This document shows, piece after piece, positions 34,970 to 41,915 of a stretch of 41,915 nucleotides of DNA. Below the pieces are notes generated by a model. The model made no database searches. It was not told where the DNA came from and saw nothing but the letters and a program-made list of their open reading frames with translations. The stretch comes from Spirochaetota bacterium (GTDB lineage Bacteria; Spirochaetota; UBA4802; UBA5368): the NCBI GenBank assembly GCA_004297825.1, contig SCSX01000041.1, positions 1 through 41,915 on the forward strand, read 5' to 3'. The stretch's first letter is position 1, and each line of letters opens with the position of its first letter. A program made the translations under genes and the position numbers.

Positions 34970-36211
34970 ATGCTGAAAACCGAATTATTAGAGCTCATCG
35001 CAAATGGAGAGAATTCCGGCGTGGAATTCAAACGCGATGATTGCAGGCCGGAGGAGTTAGCTATTGAAATTGTCGCTCTGGCGAACCATAAAGGAGGAAT
35101 AATTCTTCTTGGAGTCGAGGATGATGGGACGACAAGTGGAATACGCAAAGACAGGCTTGAAGAGTGGGTGATGAACATATTTTCAGACAAGGTTCACCCA
35201 TGGATATTACCATATTATGAAGAAATCAAAATTGATGATTCCACCCGTGTTGCTGCTATATCCCTGTCTCAAGGGATTTCCAAGCCGTATGTTTTACGCC
35301 ATTCGGGCAGGGAAGAAATCTATATTAGAATTGGCAGTACATCTCGCAGAGCAACCCGTGAACAACAAGCCCGGTTGTTTGCCACCGGCGGTTTGCTGCA
35401 TTCTGAACTACTGCCTGTTTCCGGCAGCGGTTTCGATTCACTGGATGTATATCGGCTTACCGATTACATAAATAATATAATTGGAGATACAGCAAAACCG
35501 GGAAATGATGAAGAATGGATAAAGCGCCTGACTGGAATGGGGCTGATGTCTGAAAATGAACATATTCCACCATGCTGCACAATTGCCGGACTGGTTATTT
35601 TTGGGCTTCGACCAAGAAGTATTCTTAAACAGGCTGGAATCAGAGTAACGGTTTATAAGGGAACTGAGAAGGATTACGCAACGAAACTTGATAAAGTGTT
35701 AGATGGTTCAATCGTCGGCCTATGGGAGCATGAGGCTGGAAAAGGGCGCGTAATGATAGGCGATGGTCTAATTGAACATTTCATTGATATGATCGAACCA
35801 TATATTTCCAATGATACTTTGGAGGAAGGAGACATTAGAAGGGAGAGAAAATACATATACCCGCTTGAAGCAATCAGGGAAATCATTGTAAATGCACTAG
35901 TCCACCGCGATTGGACCAGATCTGTGGATATAGAAGTATCAATCTATGCTGATAGAATGGAAATCATTAGTCCCGGCGGTCTTCAAAACTCCATGACCAT
36001 AGAAAAGATGTTAGCCGGGCAGCGATCGCACCGTAATCCTGTTTTAGTCGAAACGACAAGAGATTATGGATACATGGAAGCACGTGGCATGGGTATTCGA
36101 AAAAAGGTATTGCCATTGATTCGCGAGGCGTCCGGTAGAGACCCGGAATTTATTGAAACCGATGATTATCTTAAAACGATACTATTCCCTTTGGCCGCAA
36201 TTAACCGATAG
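34970..36211 (+). CDS. Schlafen/AlbA_2-domain ATP-binding protein
   Basis: 413 residues. The N-terminal AlbA_2 domain (about 10-120) has SGVEFKRDD, VALANHKGGIILLGVEDDG and the YIRIGSTSRRA motif seen in putative DNA-binding regulators related to Schlafen proteins. A C-terminal HATPase-like region (about 295-370) has LEAIREIIVNALVHRDW and ISPGGLQNSM. Such proteins are common in defence islands, where they are thought to act as regulators or effectors; the role is not settled. It starts 9 bp after the trlF stop on the same strand, so the two are very likely co-transcribed. GC content is low, like that of trlF. Confidence 0.85.
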   Translation: MLKTELLELIANGENSGVEFKRDDCRPEELAIEIVALANHKGGIILLGVEDDGTTSGIRKDRLEEWVMNIFSDKVHPWILPYYEEIKIDDSTRVAAISLSQGISKPYVLRHSGREEIYIRIGSTSRRATREQQARLFATGGLLHSELLPVSGSGFDSLDVYRLTDYINNIIGDTAKPGNDEEWIKRLTGMGLMSENEHIPPCCTIAGLVIFGLRPRSILKQAGIRVTVYKGTEKDYATKLDKVLDGSIVGLWEHEAGKGRVMIGDGLIEHFIDMIEPYISNDTLEEGDIRRERKYIYPLEAIREIIVNALVHRDWTRSVDIEVSIYADRMEIISPGGLQNSMTIEKMLAGQRSHRNPVLVETTRDYGYMEARGMGIRKKVLPLIREASGRDPEFIETDDYLKTILFPLAAINR

Positions 36212-36439
36212 TCATATTTCCCATTCATCAAATTATTGGGTAAATGTCTTTATAATTAATCAACAGATATTAAGCCTTCTCCTTGTTTTCCAGTCCCTCT
36301 TATATGAAAACCACGTTTTATTATTTTTCATGAACAAAGGAACCGTGGTAAAAAATCTCAATCTGGTCTGTATCACTGCATTATTGATTAAGCGTTCAAA
36401 AACAATTTTCGAGAAAGTTTCTGAAAAGCCGGCAATGCT

Positions 36440-36546
36440 CAGGAATAGTAAAAATAATCCCCTTTTTTCTACTGGCATTTGCCGCGGGCAATCCAAAGGG
36501 TGCCAAGACCGCGGTTAAAATCGCCGATTACTTATTAAAGAGGATA
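36440..36546 (+). pseudogene. Remnant of a gene 3' end, perhaps TcmP-like
   Basis: In the 340 bp between the AlbA_2 and DUF5131 genes, one frame ends with PFFLLAFAAGNPKGAKTAVK then IADYLLKRI and a stop just before the DUF5131 start. It has no start codon of its own, so it is probably the C-terminus of a decayed gene. The pattern (aromatic strand, NPKG, amphipathic helix) faintly recalls the C-terminus of TcmP, the usual partner of DUF5131 proteins. I hold that loosely. No longer gene in this spacer is supported. Confidence 0.3.
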
Positions 36547-36552
36547 TGATTC

Positions 36553-37224
36553 ATGGCATACAATTCGTCGATTGAATGGACCGGTTCGAGCTGGAATCCG
36601 ATAACCGGGTGTTCCAGGCTCAGCGAGGGCTGTAAAAATTGTTATGCCGAAAGAATGGCCGCCAGGTTAAAAGCGATGGGCCAGAAGAATTATAGCAATG
36701 GATTCGATCTCACTATACATGAAGACATGTTCGCCCTTCCCCTGAAATGGATAAAACCGCAGAGAATATTCGTTAACTCGATGAGCGATCTATTCCACGA
36801 GGAAGTTCCTTTGCCGGTCATTCAAGCCTTATTCAAGGTGATGAAAGCCGCCCATTGGCATACTTTTCAGATTCTGACAAAGCGCTCGAATATTCTTCGC
36901 GAATACGACAAGTTCCTTGAATGGTCCGATAACACCTGGACGGGGGTGACAATTGAGAGCCGGGCTCATATGGACAGGCTGGATGATTTAAGGCAAACAA
37001 AGGCAAGGTTGAAGTTCATCTCTTTTGAACCGCTTCTTTCAAGGATCGAAGATGTCGATTTACAATCCATAGACTGGGTCATCGCCGGTGGTGAATCCGG
37101 CCCGGGGGCTCGCGCAATAAAAGAAGAATGGGTAATTGAAATACGAGATCAATGCATTACTCAAAAAGTTCCCTTCTTCTTCAAGCAATGGGGCGGGGTG
37201 CGGCGGATAGCTGGCCGGCGCTGA
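36553..37224 (+). CDS. DUF5131 (phage Gp37/Gp68-like) protein, C-terminus altered
   Basis: 223 residues. The N-terminus SSIEWTGSSWNPITGCSRLS followed by GCKNCYAERMA carries Cys20, Cys27 and Cys30. With RIFVNSMSDLFHE, TWTGVTIES, FISFEPLL and VIAGGESGPGARA it marks the DUF5131/Gp37-Gp68 family, related to radical SAM-type enzymes and found in phages and defence loci with TcmP. The activity is unknown. AAAGAGG precedes the ATG. The family usually continues after FFFKQWGG with another 20 or so residues. Here it turns into VRRIAGRR and stops, because the hairpin-array repeat begins at about 37205. The tail is therefore replaced by repeat sequence. Confidence 0.85.
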   Translation: MAYNSSIEWTGSSWNPITGCSRLSEGCKNCYAERMAARLKAMGQKNYSNGFDLTIHEDMFALPLKWIKPQRIFVNSMSDLFHEEVPLPVIQALFKVMKAAHWHTFQILTKRSNILREYDKFLEWSDNTWTGVTIESRAHMDRLDDLRQTKARLKFISFEPLLSRIEDVDLQSIDWVIAGGESGPGARAIKEEWVIEIRDQCITQKVPFFFKQWGGVRRIAGRR

Positions 37225-37375
37225 CGCGACCTCCTGTCGCAGCACCGGGTGCGCACACGAGGTGCGCCTGTGCGCCTGTGCCCATGCGCCAGGATGGCGC
37301 GTTAGTGGGCACCATTAGGACATCGTGTCCGTCACGCGCGAGTCACACAGGGGGTGTATCGCAGGCGCATGCGCT
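37211..37375. repeat. Hairpin-array repeat, locus B
   Basis: A row of short hairpins: GCGAC-CTCCT-GTCGC (37226-37240), GCGCAC-ACGAG-GTGCGC (37251-37267), GCGCC-AGGAT-GGCGC (37286-37300) enclosed by outer arms GTGCCCA / TGGGCAC (37278-37284, 37306-37312), GGAC-ATCGT-GTCC (37318-37330), ACAC-AGGGG-GTGT (37345-37357) and the palindrome GCGCATGCGC (37365-37374). All five short loops are 5 nt. About 130 bp match locus C at 38738-38865, with differences mostly in loops and in the second hairpin. The repeat replaces the end of the DUF5131 gene. Confidence 0.8.
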
Positions 37376-37451
37376 AACAGGGTGTTTGATAATTTTGCTA
37401 AATTAATATCGTATTTTCCCAGAAGGAACTGTTTATTAAATTTTCAATAAG

Positions 37452-38324
37452 TCAGTTTTTAATTAATCTGTTCAGGGCATTCCAGTCCATCTTTGCCAGG
37501 ATACTCCTGGTACGCTGTGGATCCGCCTGTACCGACACCATGATAGACTGCACTGTAGTATATGAAACACCACTCAGGCCTGTAACGTCGAAAACCACTC
37601 CATCCCCACTGCTTTTTACCTGCCACTTATTACCAATCAGAACATATGTTGTTTCCTCACTCCATCCCCTTTCCTCGTTGTATTTCCCCTGCTGGCGGAA
37701 TGCCTGGTTGCCTGAAACCGGTTCACCCTGCACTGTAGGCCCGTACGTTTCCTTCCCGAAATAATTAATGTAGAACGTCACAGTCACCCTGACATCATGC
37801 GGGCTCATCTTCTGTATTATATTTTTTTCTCCGTTGGTAAGCTCCTGCATCTTTATTGCAAGTTCCTCCATTTCCAACTTCAGCTTTTCAATGGCTGTCT
37901 GATCGTTATTCACGACGGCCTTTGCAAATTCCTCAGAAAGCTTTCCATTTTTCTCAGTTAATATTTTCAGTTCCCTCTGCTTCGATTTTGTCCAGTATTC
38001 ATTTACTGCTTTCGGTACTGCAACATTCGCAGCATCTTGCCTGGCATTGTCGTTCCACTCAACATTGTATACAAACTGGTACGGGAAATCCCCGTCAGGA
38101 ATATTTTCATTCGGTTCAGGAAAATTATCTTTATTTTCCTTCCATCCTTCAGGGCCTGCCGTAATAGAACCGGCAATAGCCTTCTTCACTTCCCTGTAGA
38201 GGTTCACCTGGTCCGGCGTGGCTTTCCAGGTTTTACTGTCAGCGACGGAAGAAAAAACAACGGCGATAAATACAACGATTGATAATTTCTTAATTACACC
38301 TGCAGTCCTGTTAAATAATAACAT
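37452..38324 (-). CDS. Exported hypothetical protein
   Basis: 290 residues from ATG 38324, which has GGGAGGTG 6 nt upstream; the longer frame to 38435 is not supported. Residues about 1-30 form a signal peptide (KKLSIVVFIAVVFSSVADS), so the mature protein is periplasmic or outer-membrane associated. The mature part has an aromatic stretch (FPYQFVYNVEWNDNA), a lysine/glutamate-rich coiled coil of about 60 residues (KQRELKILTEKNGKLSEEFA), a strand-rich end (RVTVTFYINYFG; TTYVLIGNKWQVKSS) and a helix. No family recognised. It is flanked on both sides by hairpin-array repeats and is lower in GC than the chromosome core. Confidence 0.75.
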   Translation of the reverse strand: MLLFNRTAGVIKKLSIVVFIAVVFSSVADSKTWKATPDQVNLYREVKKAIAGSITAGPEGWKENKDNFPEPNENIPDGDFPYQFVYNVEWNDNARQDAANVAVPKAVNEYWTKSKQRELKILTEKNGKLSEEFAKAVVNNDQTAIEKLKLEMEELAIKMQELTNGEKNIIQKMSPHDVRVTVTFYINYFGKETYGPTVQGEPVSGNQAFRQQGKYNEERGWSEETTYVLIGNKWQVKSSGDGVVFDVTGLSGVSYTTVQSIMVSVQADPQRTRSILAKMDWNALNRLIKN

Positions 38325-38534
38325 AATTGCACCTCCCGATTCTGCAGCGGAAAATTTCCTTCTGGAATAATTTTTTCTCAGCCGCTGCTGCTGTTTTCCT
38401 CTTAGTAATCTTCGATAAAACATTTTAATTAACATTTGCTGTTAACATACTGAAAGTCAAGAATAATCGTTTATTTTAAACTTCCAGTTTTAATATATTG
38501 GGAGCTTTTCCCGGAAAGAGGACGCACTTGATAT

Positions 38535-38699
38535 TTATTCTTTAAAAGATGGAGACATTAACGCATACCACATTTTACCGTATTCGGTTTTTCGAAGTGA
38601 GTCTTTTATTTGGTCTTTAAAATTGTCGTAGTTGATATCTTTTGAAAGCTCAAGGGAGGGGAAACAGGTTCGATGCTTGCAAAACGCGTTGGCACCCTT
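38535..38699 (-). pseudogene. C-terminal remnant of an unknown gene
   Basis: On the minus strand the frame ends SKDINYDNFKDQIKDSLRKT, EYGKMWYALMSPSFKE, then a stop at 38535. This reads as real protein with AT-rich codons, but upstream (to the right) it runs straight into hairpin-array locus C, and no start codon with a ribosome site is present in native sequence. It is best explained as the 3' end of a gene cut off by the repeat. The rest of the 670-bp space 38325-38994 holds only locus C and AT-rich DNA. Confidence 0.4.
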
Positions 38700-38916
38700 C
38701 AACACCGACACGTGAGGGCAGGAGGCCCGAGCGGAAGGCTGACCGGCGCTGACGCGACCTCCTGTCGCAGCACCGTGTGCGCACACGAGGCGCGCCAGCG
38801 CCCATGCGCCAGGATGGCGCGTTAGTGGACACCATTAGGACGTCCTGTCCGTCACACGCGAGATGCGAAGAGAAGCCACAGATTGAAAAACAATTTGGCT
38901 GGAAACAGATTCGATG
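38660..38916. repeat. 16-bp direct repeats flanking hairpin locus C
   Basis: GGAAACAGGTTCGATG (38660-38675) and GGAAACAGATTCGATG (38901-38916) differ at one base and enclose the whole of hairpin-array locus C. Either a longer element was inserted with duplication of its target, or the direct repeats are the true ends of the element. Confidence 0.5.
38716..38850. repeat. Hairpin-array repeat, locus C
   Basis: GGGC-AGGAG-GCCC (38716-38728, shared with locus A), GCGAC-CTCCT-GTCGC (38754-38768), the palindrome GTGTGCGCACAC (38775-38786), GCGCC-AGGAT-GGCGC (38806-38820) and GGAC-GTCCT-GTCC (38838-38850). This copy joins the first unit of locus A to the main block of locus B, so the three loci are mosaics of the same modules. 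The last hairpin differs from locus B only in the loop (GTCCT for ATCGT), while the stem is kept. Confidence 0.8.
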
Positions 38917-38994
38917 TGAATTTCGATAAGGCTTTGTCTGATACCAGGTTTTATGCGTGCGGTTTATACGCCCGCCGCCGTGCGTATCGGCCCC

Positions 38995-40668
38995 CTATCC
39001 CCTTTTCTTATTCGCCTGCCAGGGATTGGATCTCCCGACGTTGGGCTTCCCTTTGCCCTTTGGCTTCGAGGGACCTGAGGGTTTCGACGAGCCCGCCGGT
39101 TTCTTGTCGCGGTAGACGAGCGGGCGATTGTGCACCGTGTGTTCCTTGAACGCCTGGATGATGAGCTCCGCCTCGGCGAAGGGAACGGTGAGGAAGGAAA
39201 AGGTGTCCTTCACCACCAGGCCCTTGATGGCGTCCACATCCACGTCCGCTTCGGTCTTGATGAGCTTGAGGAGCTTGCGGGGCGTGATTCCGTCATTGGA
39301 GCCCTTTCCCACGAAGATGCGGGTCGTTCCCTTCCGGTCGACCGAGGCCTCGTGGATCTCGTTGTAGCTCGCGCTGTCCAGCTCGTTGCGGAATGAGTAC
39401 CGGAGAAGCGCGGCGAGCACGTCGTGCGGCTCCTGCCCGGACATGAGCTCCCGGGCCGTGTCGAGGTAGTCGCGGTGGTCGCCCTTTTCTATGAGCGCGG
39501 CGATCTCCGTGGCGATGCGCATCTTCTTCGCGTGGATGACATCGGCGATCTTGGGGAGCTGTTTCTTCCTTATGGAGGCCTTCGTGACGTTGATGATCGC
39601 CTGGAGCTTCCGGTACTCGGAGGAGCTTATGAAGGTGATCGCGATCCCCTTCTTGCCCGCGCGCCCCGTGCGGCCTATGCGGTGCACGTACGCGTCGTGA
39701 TCTTGCGGCAGCGCGTAGTTAATCACGTGCGTGAGGTCCGCGACGTCGATACCCCGCGCGGCGACGTCGGTCGCGACGAGGATGGTGGTGTGCTTCTTCC
39801 GGAATTTTTCCAGGGTGCGCTCGCGCTGGTTCTGCGAGAAGTCGCCGTGCAGGCCCTCGGCGTCGTAGCCGCGGTCGATGAGTTTGCCCGCGAGCTGGTC
39901 GACGTCCACCTTGGTGCGGCAGAAGACGAGCCCGTAGAACTCCTCCTCGATGTCGATGATGCGGCAGAGGGACTCGAACCGGTCGGCCTGGGAGACCTCG
40001 AAGTAAATCTGGTCGATCATGTCGACGGCGAGCGCGTCCTTCTTTATGGAAATGGTGACGTACTCGTGCATATAGTTCCGGGCGATCTTGAGTATGTGCG
40101 AGGGCATGGTCGCCGAAAACAGGAGCGTGCGCCGCGCCTGGTTGGTGTGGCGGAAGATCTCCTCGATGTCCTCGACGAAGCCCATGTTGAGCATCTCGTC
40201 GGCCTCGTCGAGCACGGCATAAGAGATGTTATCGAGCTTCAGTGTCCGGCGGCGCAGGTGGTCCATGATGCGCCCGGGGGTTCCCACCACGATGTCGACG
40301 CCGCGGGCGAGCCTGCGGATCTGGTCCTGCATGGACTGCCCGCCGTAAATGGGCACCACGTGAAGCCGCTTGCTTCCGCGGAAGGAGTTGAGCTCCTCGG
40401 AGACCTGGATCGCGAGCTCGCGCGTGGGCACCACCACGATCGCCTGTACGCAGCCCGCGTGCTCGCTCACCATCTCCATGATGGGCAGGCCGAACGCCGC
40501 GGTCTTTCCCGTTCCCGTCTGGGCTTGGCCTATGATGTCCTTGTCGGTGGAGAGCAGGAGGGGGATCACCTTCGCCTGTATTTCCGTGGGCTCCTCGAAG
40601 CCCTTGATTTCGATCTCCCTGAGGGAATGCTCGGAGAGACCAAGATCCCTGAATGTGACTCGTTCCAT
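38995..40668 (-). CDS. DEAD-box ATP-dependent RNA helicase with DbpA-type RNA-binding domain
   Basis: 557 residues. Motifs in order: Q motif (GFEEPTEIQ), Walker A AQTGTGKT (49-56), PTRELA, GTPGR, DEAD (VLDEADEML), SAT (LLFSATMP), then in the second lobe FCRTKVDVDQLA, ATDVAARGIDV and HRIGRTGRAGKKG. Residues about 455-530 (TRIFVGKGSNDGITPRKLLK...) form a DbpA-like RNA-binding domain. A basic Ser/Pro/Lys/Gly-rich tail (KPSGPSKPKGKGKPNVGRS) would add non-specific RNA contact. This suits a CsdA/CshA-like helicase in ribosome assembly, RNA decay or cold adaptation. High GC marks the return to the core chromosome. The start has no strong ribosome site. Confidence 0.95.
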   Translation of the reverse strand: MERVTFRDLGLSEHSLREIEIKGFEEPTEIQAKVIPLLLSTDKDIIGQAQTGTGKTAAFGLPIMEMVSEHAGCVQAIVVVPTRELAIQVSEELNSFRGSKRLHVVPIYGGQSMQDQIRRLARGVDIVVGTPGRIMDHLRRRTLKLDNISYAVLDEADEMLNMGFVEDIEEIFRHTNQARRTLLFSATMPSHILKIARNYMHEYVTISIKKDALAVDMIDQIYFEVSQADRFESLCRIIDIEEEFYGLVFCRTKVDVDQLAGKLIDRGYDAEGLHGDFSQNQRERTLEKFRKKHTTILVATDVAARGIDVADLTHVINYALPQDHDAYVHRIGRTGRAGKKGIAITFISSSEYRKLQAIINVTKASIRKKQLPKIADVIHAKKMRIATEIAALIEKGDHRDYLDTARELMSGQEPHDVLAALLRYSFRNELDSASYNEIHEASVDRKGTTRIFVGKGSNDGITPRKLLKLIKTEADVDVDAIKGLVVKDTFSFLTVPFAEAELIIQAFKEHTVHNRPLVYRDKKPAGSSKPSGPSKPKGKGKPNVGRSNPWQANKKRG

Positions 40669-40905
40669 GTACGTACCCGTCGTCCTTAGAATTCCGTTAT
40701 GCGAAAGCCGATGACGAATAATTACCCGCTTTCCTTTAAGAATTCTTCAGCGTGAGCGAACCGGGATGCCTGGGGGAGAGAACGGCCAACGGCGCTGCGT
40801 GATGTGGAAAGACCCGAACTATTTGATCATCCGTTTATACGGTGTGTGACCAGAGGCGTCATGGGGGCGGTTTTGTCCAGCGGAATTTTTCCTTGCCCTG
40901 CACGC

Positions 40906-40945
40906 CCTTGTGAAGGCGCGGAAGCGTTTCCGCGCCTTCACAAGG
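40906..40945. terminator. Perfect 18-bp-stem hairpin after the vWA gene
   Basis: The arm CCTTGTGAAGGCGCGGAA, a 4-nt loop GCGT and the exact reverse complement lie 11 bp downstream of the vWA lipoprotein stop (minus strand). It may end that transcript, but no T run follows, so a REP-like repeat or an RNA-stabilising hairpin is equally possible. Confidence 0.5.
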
Positions 40946-40956
40946 CATAACACGGA

Positions 40957-41664
40957 CTAGCCTTCTATATACTTCCCGCCGTTTTCCTTCGCGAGCTTCT
41001 TCAAGAACTTCTCGTCCTTATCGTCGCCCAGGCCTATGGTGTTCACCTGGATGCCGCGTCCCTGGTTCATCGCCTTCACCGCCTCGACGATCTGGTCGCC
41101 GCCCGCGTCGGAGGGGTAGCCGTCGGAGAGGAAGAAGATGGTATCCACGCCCGGGACCATGAAGGCGCGCGCGATGCCGGCCATCGCGCTTGTTCCGCCC
41201 TGGGTCGAGAGGTTCATGACGAAGGCGTACCCGATCGCCTTGTCGGACTTGGTCGCGACGGTGAGATCGTCCTTCCAGGTGGCGACGCCGTCCGAGAAGG
41301 TCACGATCGTGAACCTCGTGGTCTCGTTAAGGCCCATGATCGCGGGCTTGAGCTCGCGTTTCGCGCTGGCGAGCTTGGTCGTCTCGCTCGCGATCCCCGA
41401 CGATACGTAGCCCCCGATGCGCCCCCCGATCATGGAGCCCACCTTGCCGGCGAGGCGCTCGGCCGCCTGGGCGCGGAGCTGGTCGCTAATGTTGCCCTCG
41501 GCCCTGCCCTCCATGCTGCCAGAGATGTCGATCACGAACACAATGTTTTTGCCGCCGGTTTTCACCCCGTAATAGGAGTCCGATACGAAAAAGCTCGAGC
41601 ACGCCACCAGCGCCCCGAGCGAAACCGAAAGTATCGTTCCCCTGAAGAACCTCATTGTTTTCAT
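40957..41664 (-). CDS. von Willebrand factor A domain lipoprotein
   Basis: 235 residues from ATG 41664 (GGAGG 6 nt upstream). A signal peptide ends in a lipobox with Cys22 (GALVAC-SS), so it is a lipoprotein held at the inner or outer membrane. The rest is a single vWA domain. The MIDAS metal site is visible: Asp46-x-Ser48-x-Ser50 (VFVIDISGSMEG), the Thr in TQGGTSAM, and the Asp in IFFLSDGYPSDAGG. Such domains bind proteins through a divalent metal. It is short, with nothing after the domain (ends GGKYIEG). The stretch AERLAGKVGSMIGGRIGGYV inside the domain is an unusual glycine-rich insert after helix 1. No partner gene is in the window. Confidence 0.88.
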   Translation of the reverse strand: MKTMRFFRGTILSVSLGALVACSSFFVSDSYYGVKTGGKNIVFVIDISGSMEGRAEGNISDQLRAQAAERLAGKVGSMIGGRIGGYVSSGIASETTKLASAKRELKPAIMGLNETTRFTIVTFSDGVATWKDDLTVATKSDKAIGYAFVMNLSTQGGTSAMAGIARAFMVPGVDTIFFLSDGYPSDAGGDQIVEAVKAMNQGRGIQVNTIGLGDDKDEKFLKKLAKENGGKYIEG

Positions 41665-41798
41665 TAAATGCCTCCGCGATCCCGCACGCAAAAATGGCCC
41701 GGGGACCGATATTATTGATAGAATTCCAAAACTTCGTGTACGTTAGTAAGCGCGCCCGGTTTGGCAAGCCAATTTTCAGGCCGGGGGCGGCGCCGCGT

Positions 41799-41832
41799 GC
41801 GGAGTGTGAATTTTTTCCGGTGATGTGGGCGT
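41799..41832. repeat. Conserved block downstream of DUF1564-like gene, copy 2
   Basis: 34 bp identical to 18157-18190, at the same distance and orientation relative to a DUF1564-like stop codon. It shows that the downstream sequence travels with the gene. Confidence 0.8.
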
Positions 41833-41882
41833 GCATGAGCATACCTTACCCCTGGTTTGGTGTGCGTGCGGAGCTGTGATGA

Positions 41883-41915
41883 TTAATCTGAGGCGGTGCG
41901 GCGGAGTATTTTCGT
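41883..41915 (-). CDS. DUF1564-like protein, second copy (3' end only)
   Basis: Only the last ten codons and the stop lie in the window. They read TKILRRTASD, against TKILRRISSH in the gene at 18241-18720, and the downstream block is also shared. The gene would extend beyond the right edge. It is therefore a second member of the same family, about 23 kb away on the same strand. Confidence 0.7.
   Translation of the reverse strand, partial: TKILRRTASD

Noticed and set aside
36153-36518. 121-codon plus-strand frame after the AlbA_2 gene
   Set aside because: It starts inside the AlbA_2 gene, has no ribosome site, and its composition changes abruptly. A different frame in the same space looks more protein-like.
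37211-38865. CRISPR array
   Set aside because: The repeats are hairpin modules of variable sequence without regular spacing or unique spacers of constant length, and no cas gene is present.
39424-40689. 421-codon plus-strand frame opposite the DEAD-box helicase
   Set aside because: Shadow of the helicase gene, with biased composition and no domain.
1-41915. tRNA or rRNA genes
   Set aside because: No cloverleaf with a TTCRANY loop and CCA-type end or rRNA core sequence was recognised by eye. A covariance-model scan would be decisive.

Overview
The window is GC-rich chromosomal DNA from a Gram-negative bacterium, most likely a spirochaete (Spirochaetota, perhaps near Leptospirales). The grounds are indirect. 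They are a DUF115/Maf-type flagellar-glycosylation-like protein, two chemoreceptors with integral-membrane input domains, abundant two-component proteins, a class B penicillin-binding protein with a PASTA tail, and a small duplicated protein family resembling Leptospira DUF1564. There is no rRNA, tRNA or ribosomal protein to fix the taxonomy, so this is inference.

Layout. 1-780: an AT-rich foreign-looking membrane protein gene. 780-4940: repeat-rich ground with two families of interspersed repeats, one small 'GYNLF' protein gene whose 3' end runs into repeats, and a chemoreceptor gene. 4940-26680: a core block of metE, a DUF115 protein bracketed by two MITE-like repeats, a class B PBP and signal peptidase I pair, a helicase-associated-domain protein, a receiver/coiled-coil protein with a small partner, a hybrid histidine kinase, a DUF1564-like protein, an MltD-type lytic transglycosylase, a PfkB sugar/nucleoside kinase, a VOC protein, a small exported protein, a flavin reductase, a Cache-domain histidine kinase and a second chemoreceptor. 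26680-38990: a lower-GC accessory island. It holds a second GYNLF protein, a type III-like restriction system (res, then mod), a PHP-SMC-like ATPase (TrlF family), a Schlafen/AlbA_2 ATPase, a DUF5131 (Gp37/Gp68) protein with a truncated tail, gene remnants, an exported protein and two copies of a hairpin-array repeat. 38990-41915: a DEAD-box RNA helicase, a von Willebrand A lipoprotein, and the last 10 codons of another DUF1564-like gene.

How the genes work together. lepB and the PBP gene form a short envelope operon, and mltD adds a cell-wall-cleaving enzyme. The chemoreceptors, the two histidine kinases and the receiver protein are sensory. The res-mod-trlF-albA_2 run, with tight spacing and one orientation, looks like a composite anti-phage defence cassette. 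The mod gene carries an AT-rich central segment exactly where the target-recognition domain lies, which suggests specificity exchange.

The most unusual non-coding feature is a repeat family made of successive small hairpins. Most have 4-6 bp stems and loops of exactly 5 nt (AGGAG, CTCCT, AGGAT, ACGAG and similar). It occurs at about 4691-4855, 37211-37375 and 38716-38850. No CRISPR array, integrase, transposase, rRNA or tRNA was recognised.
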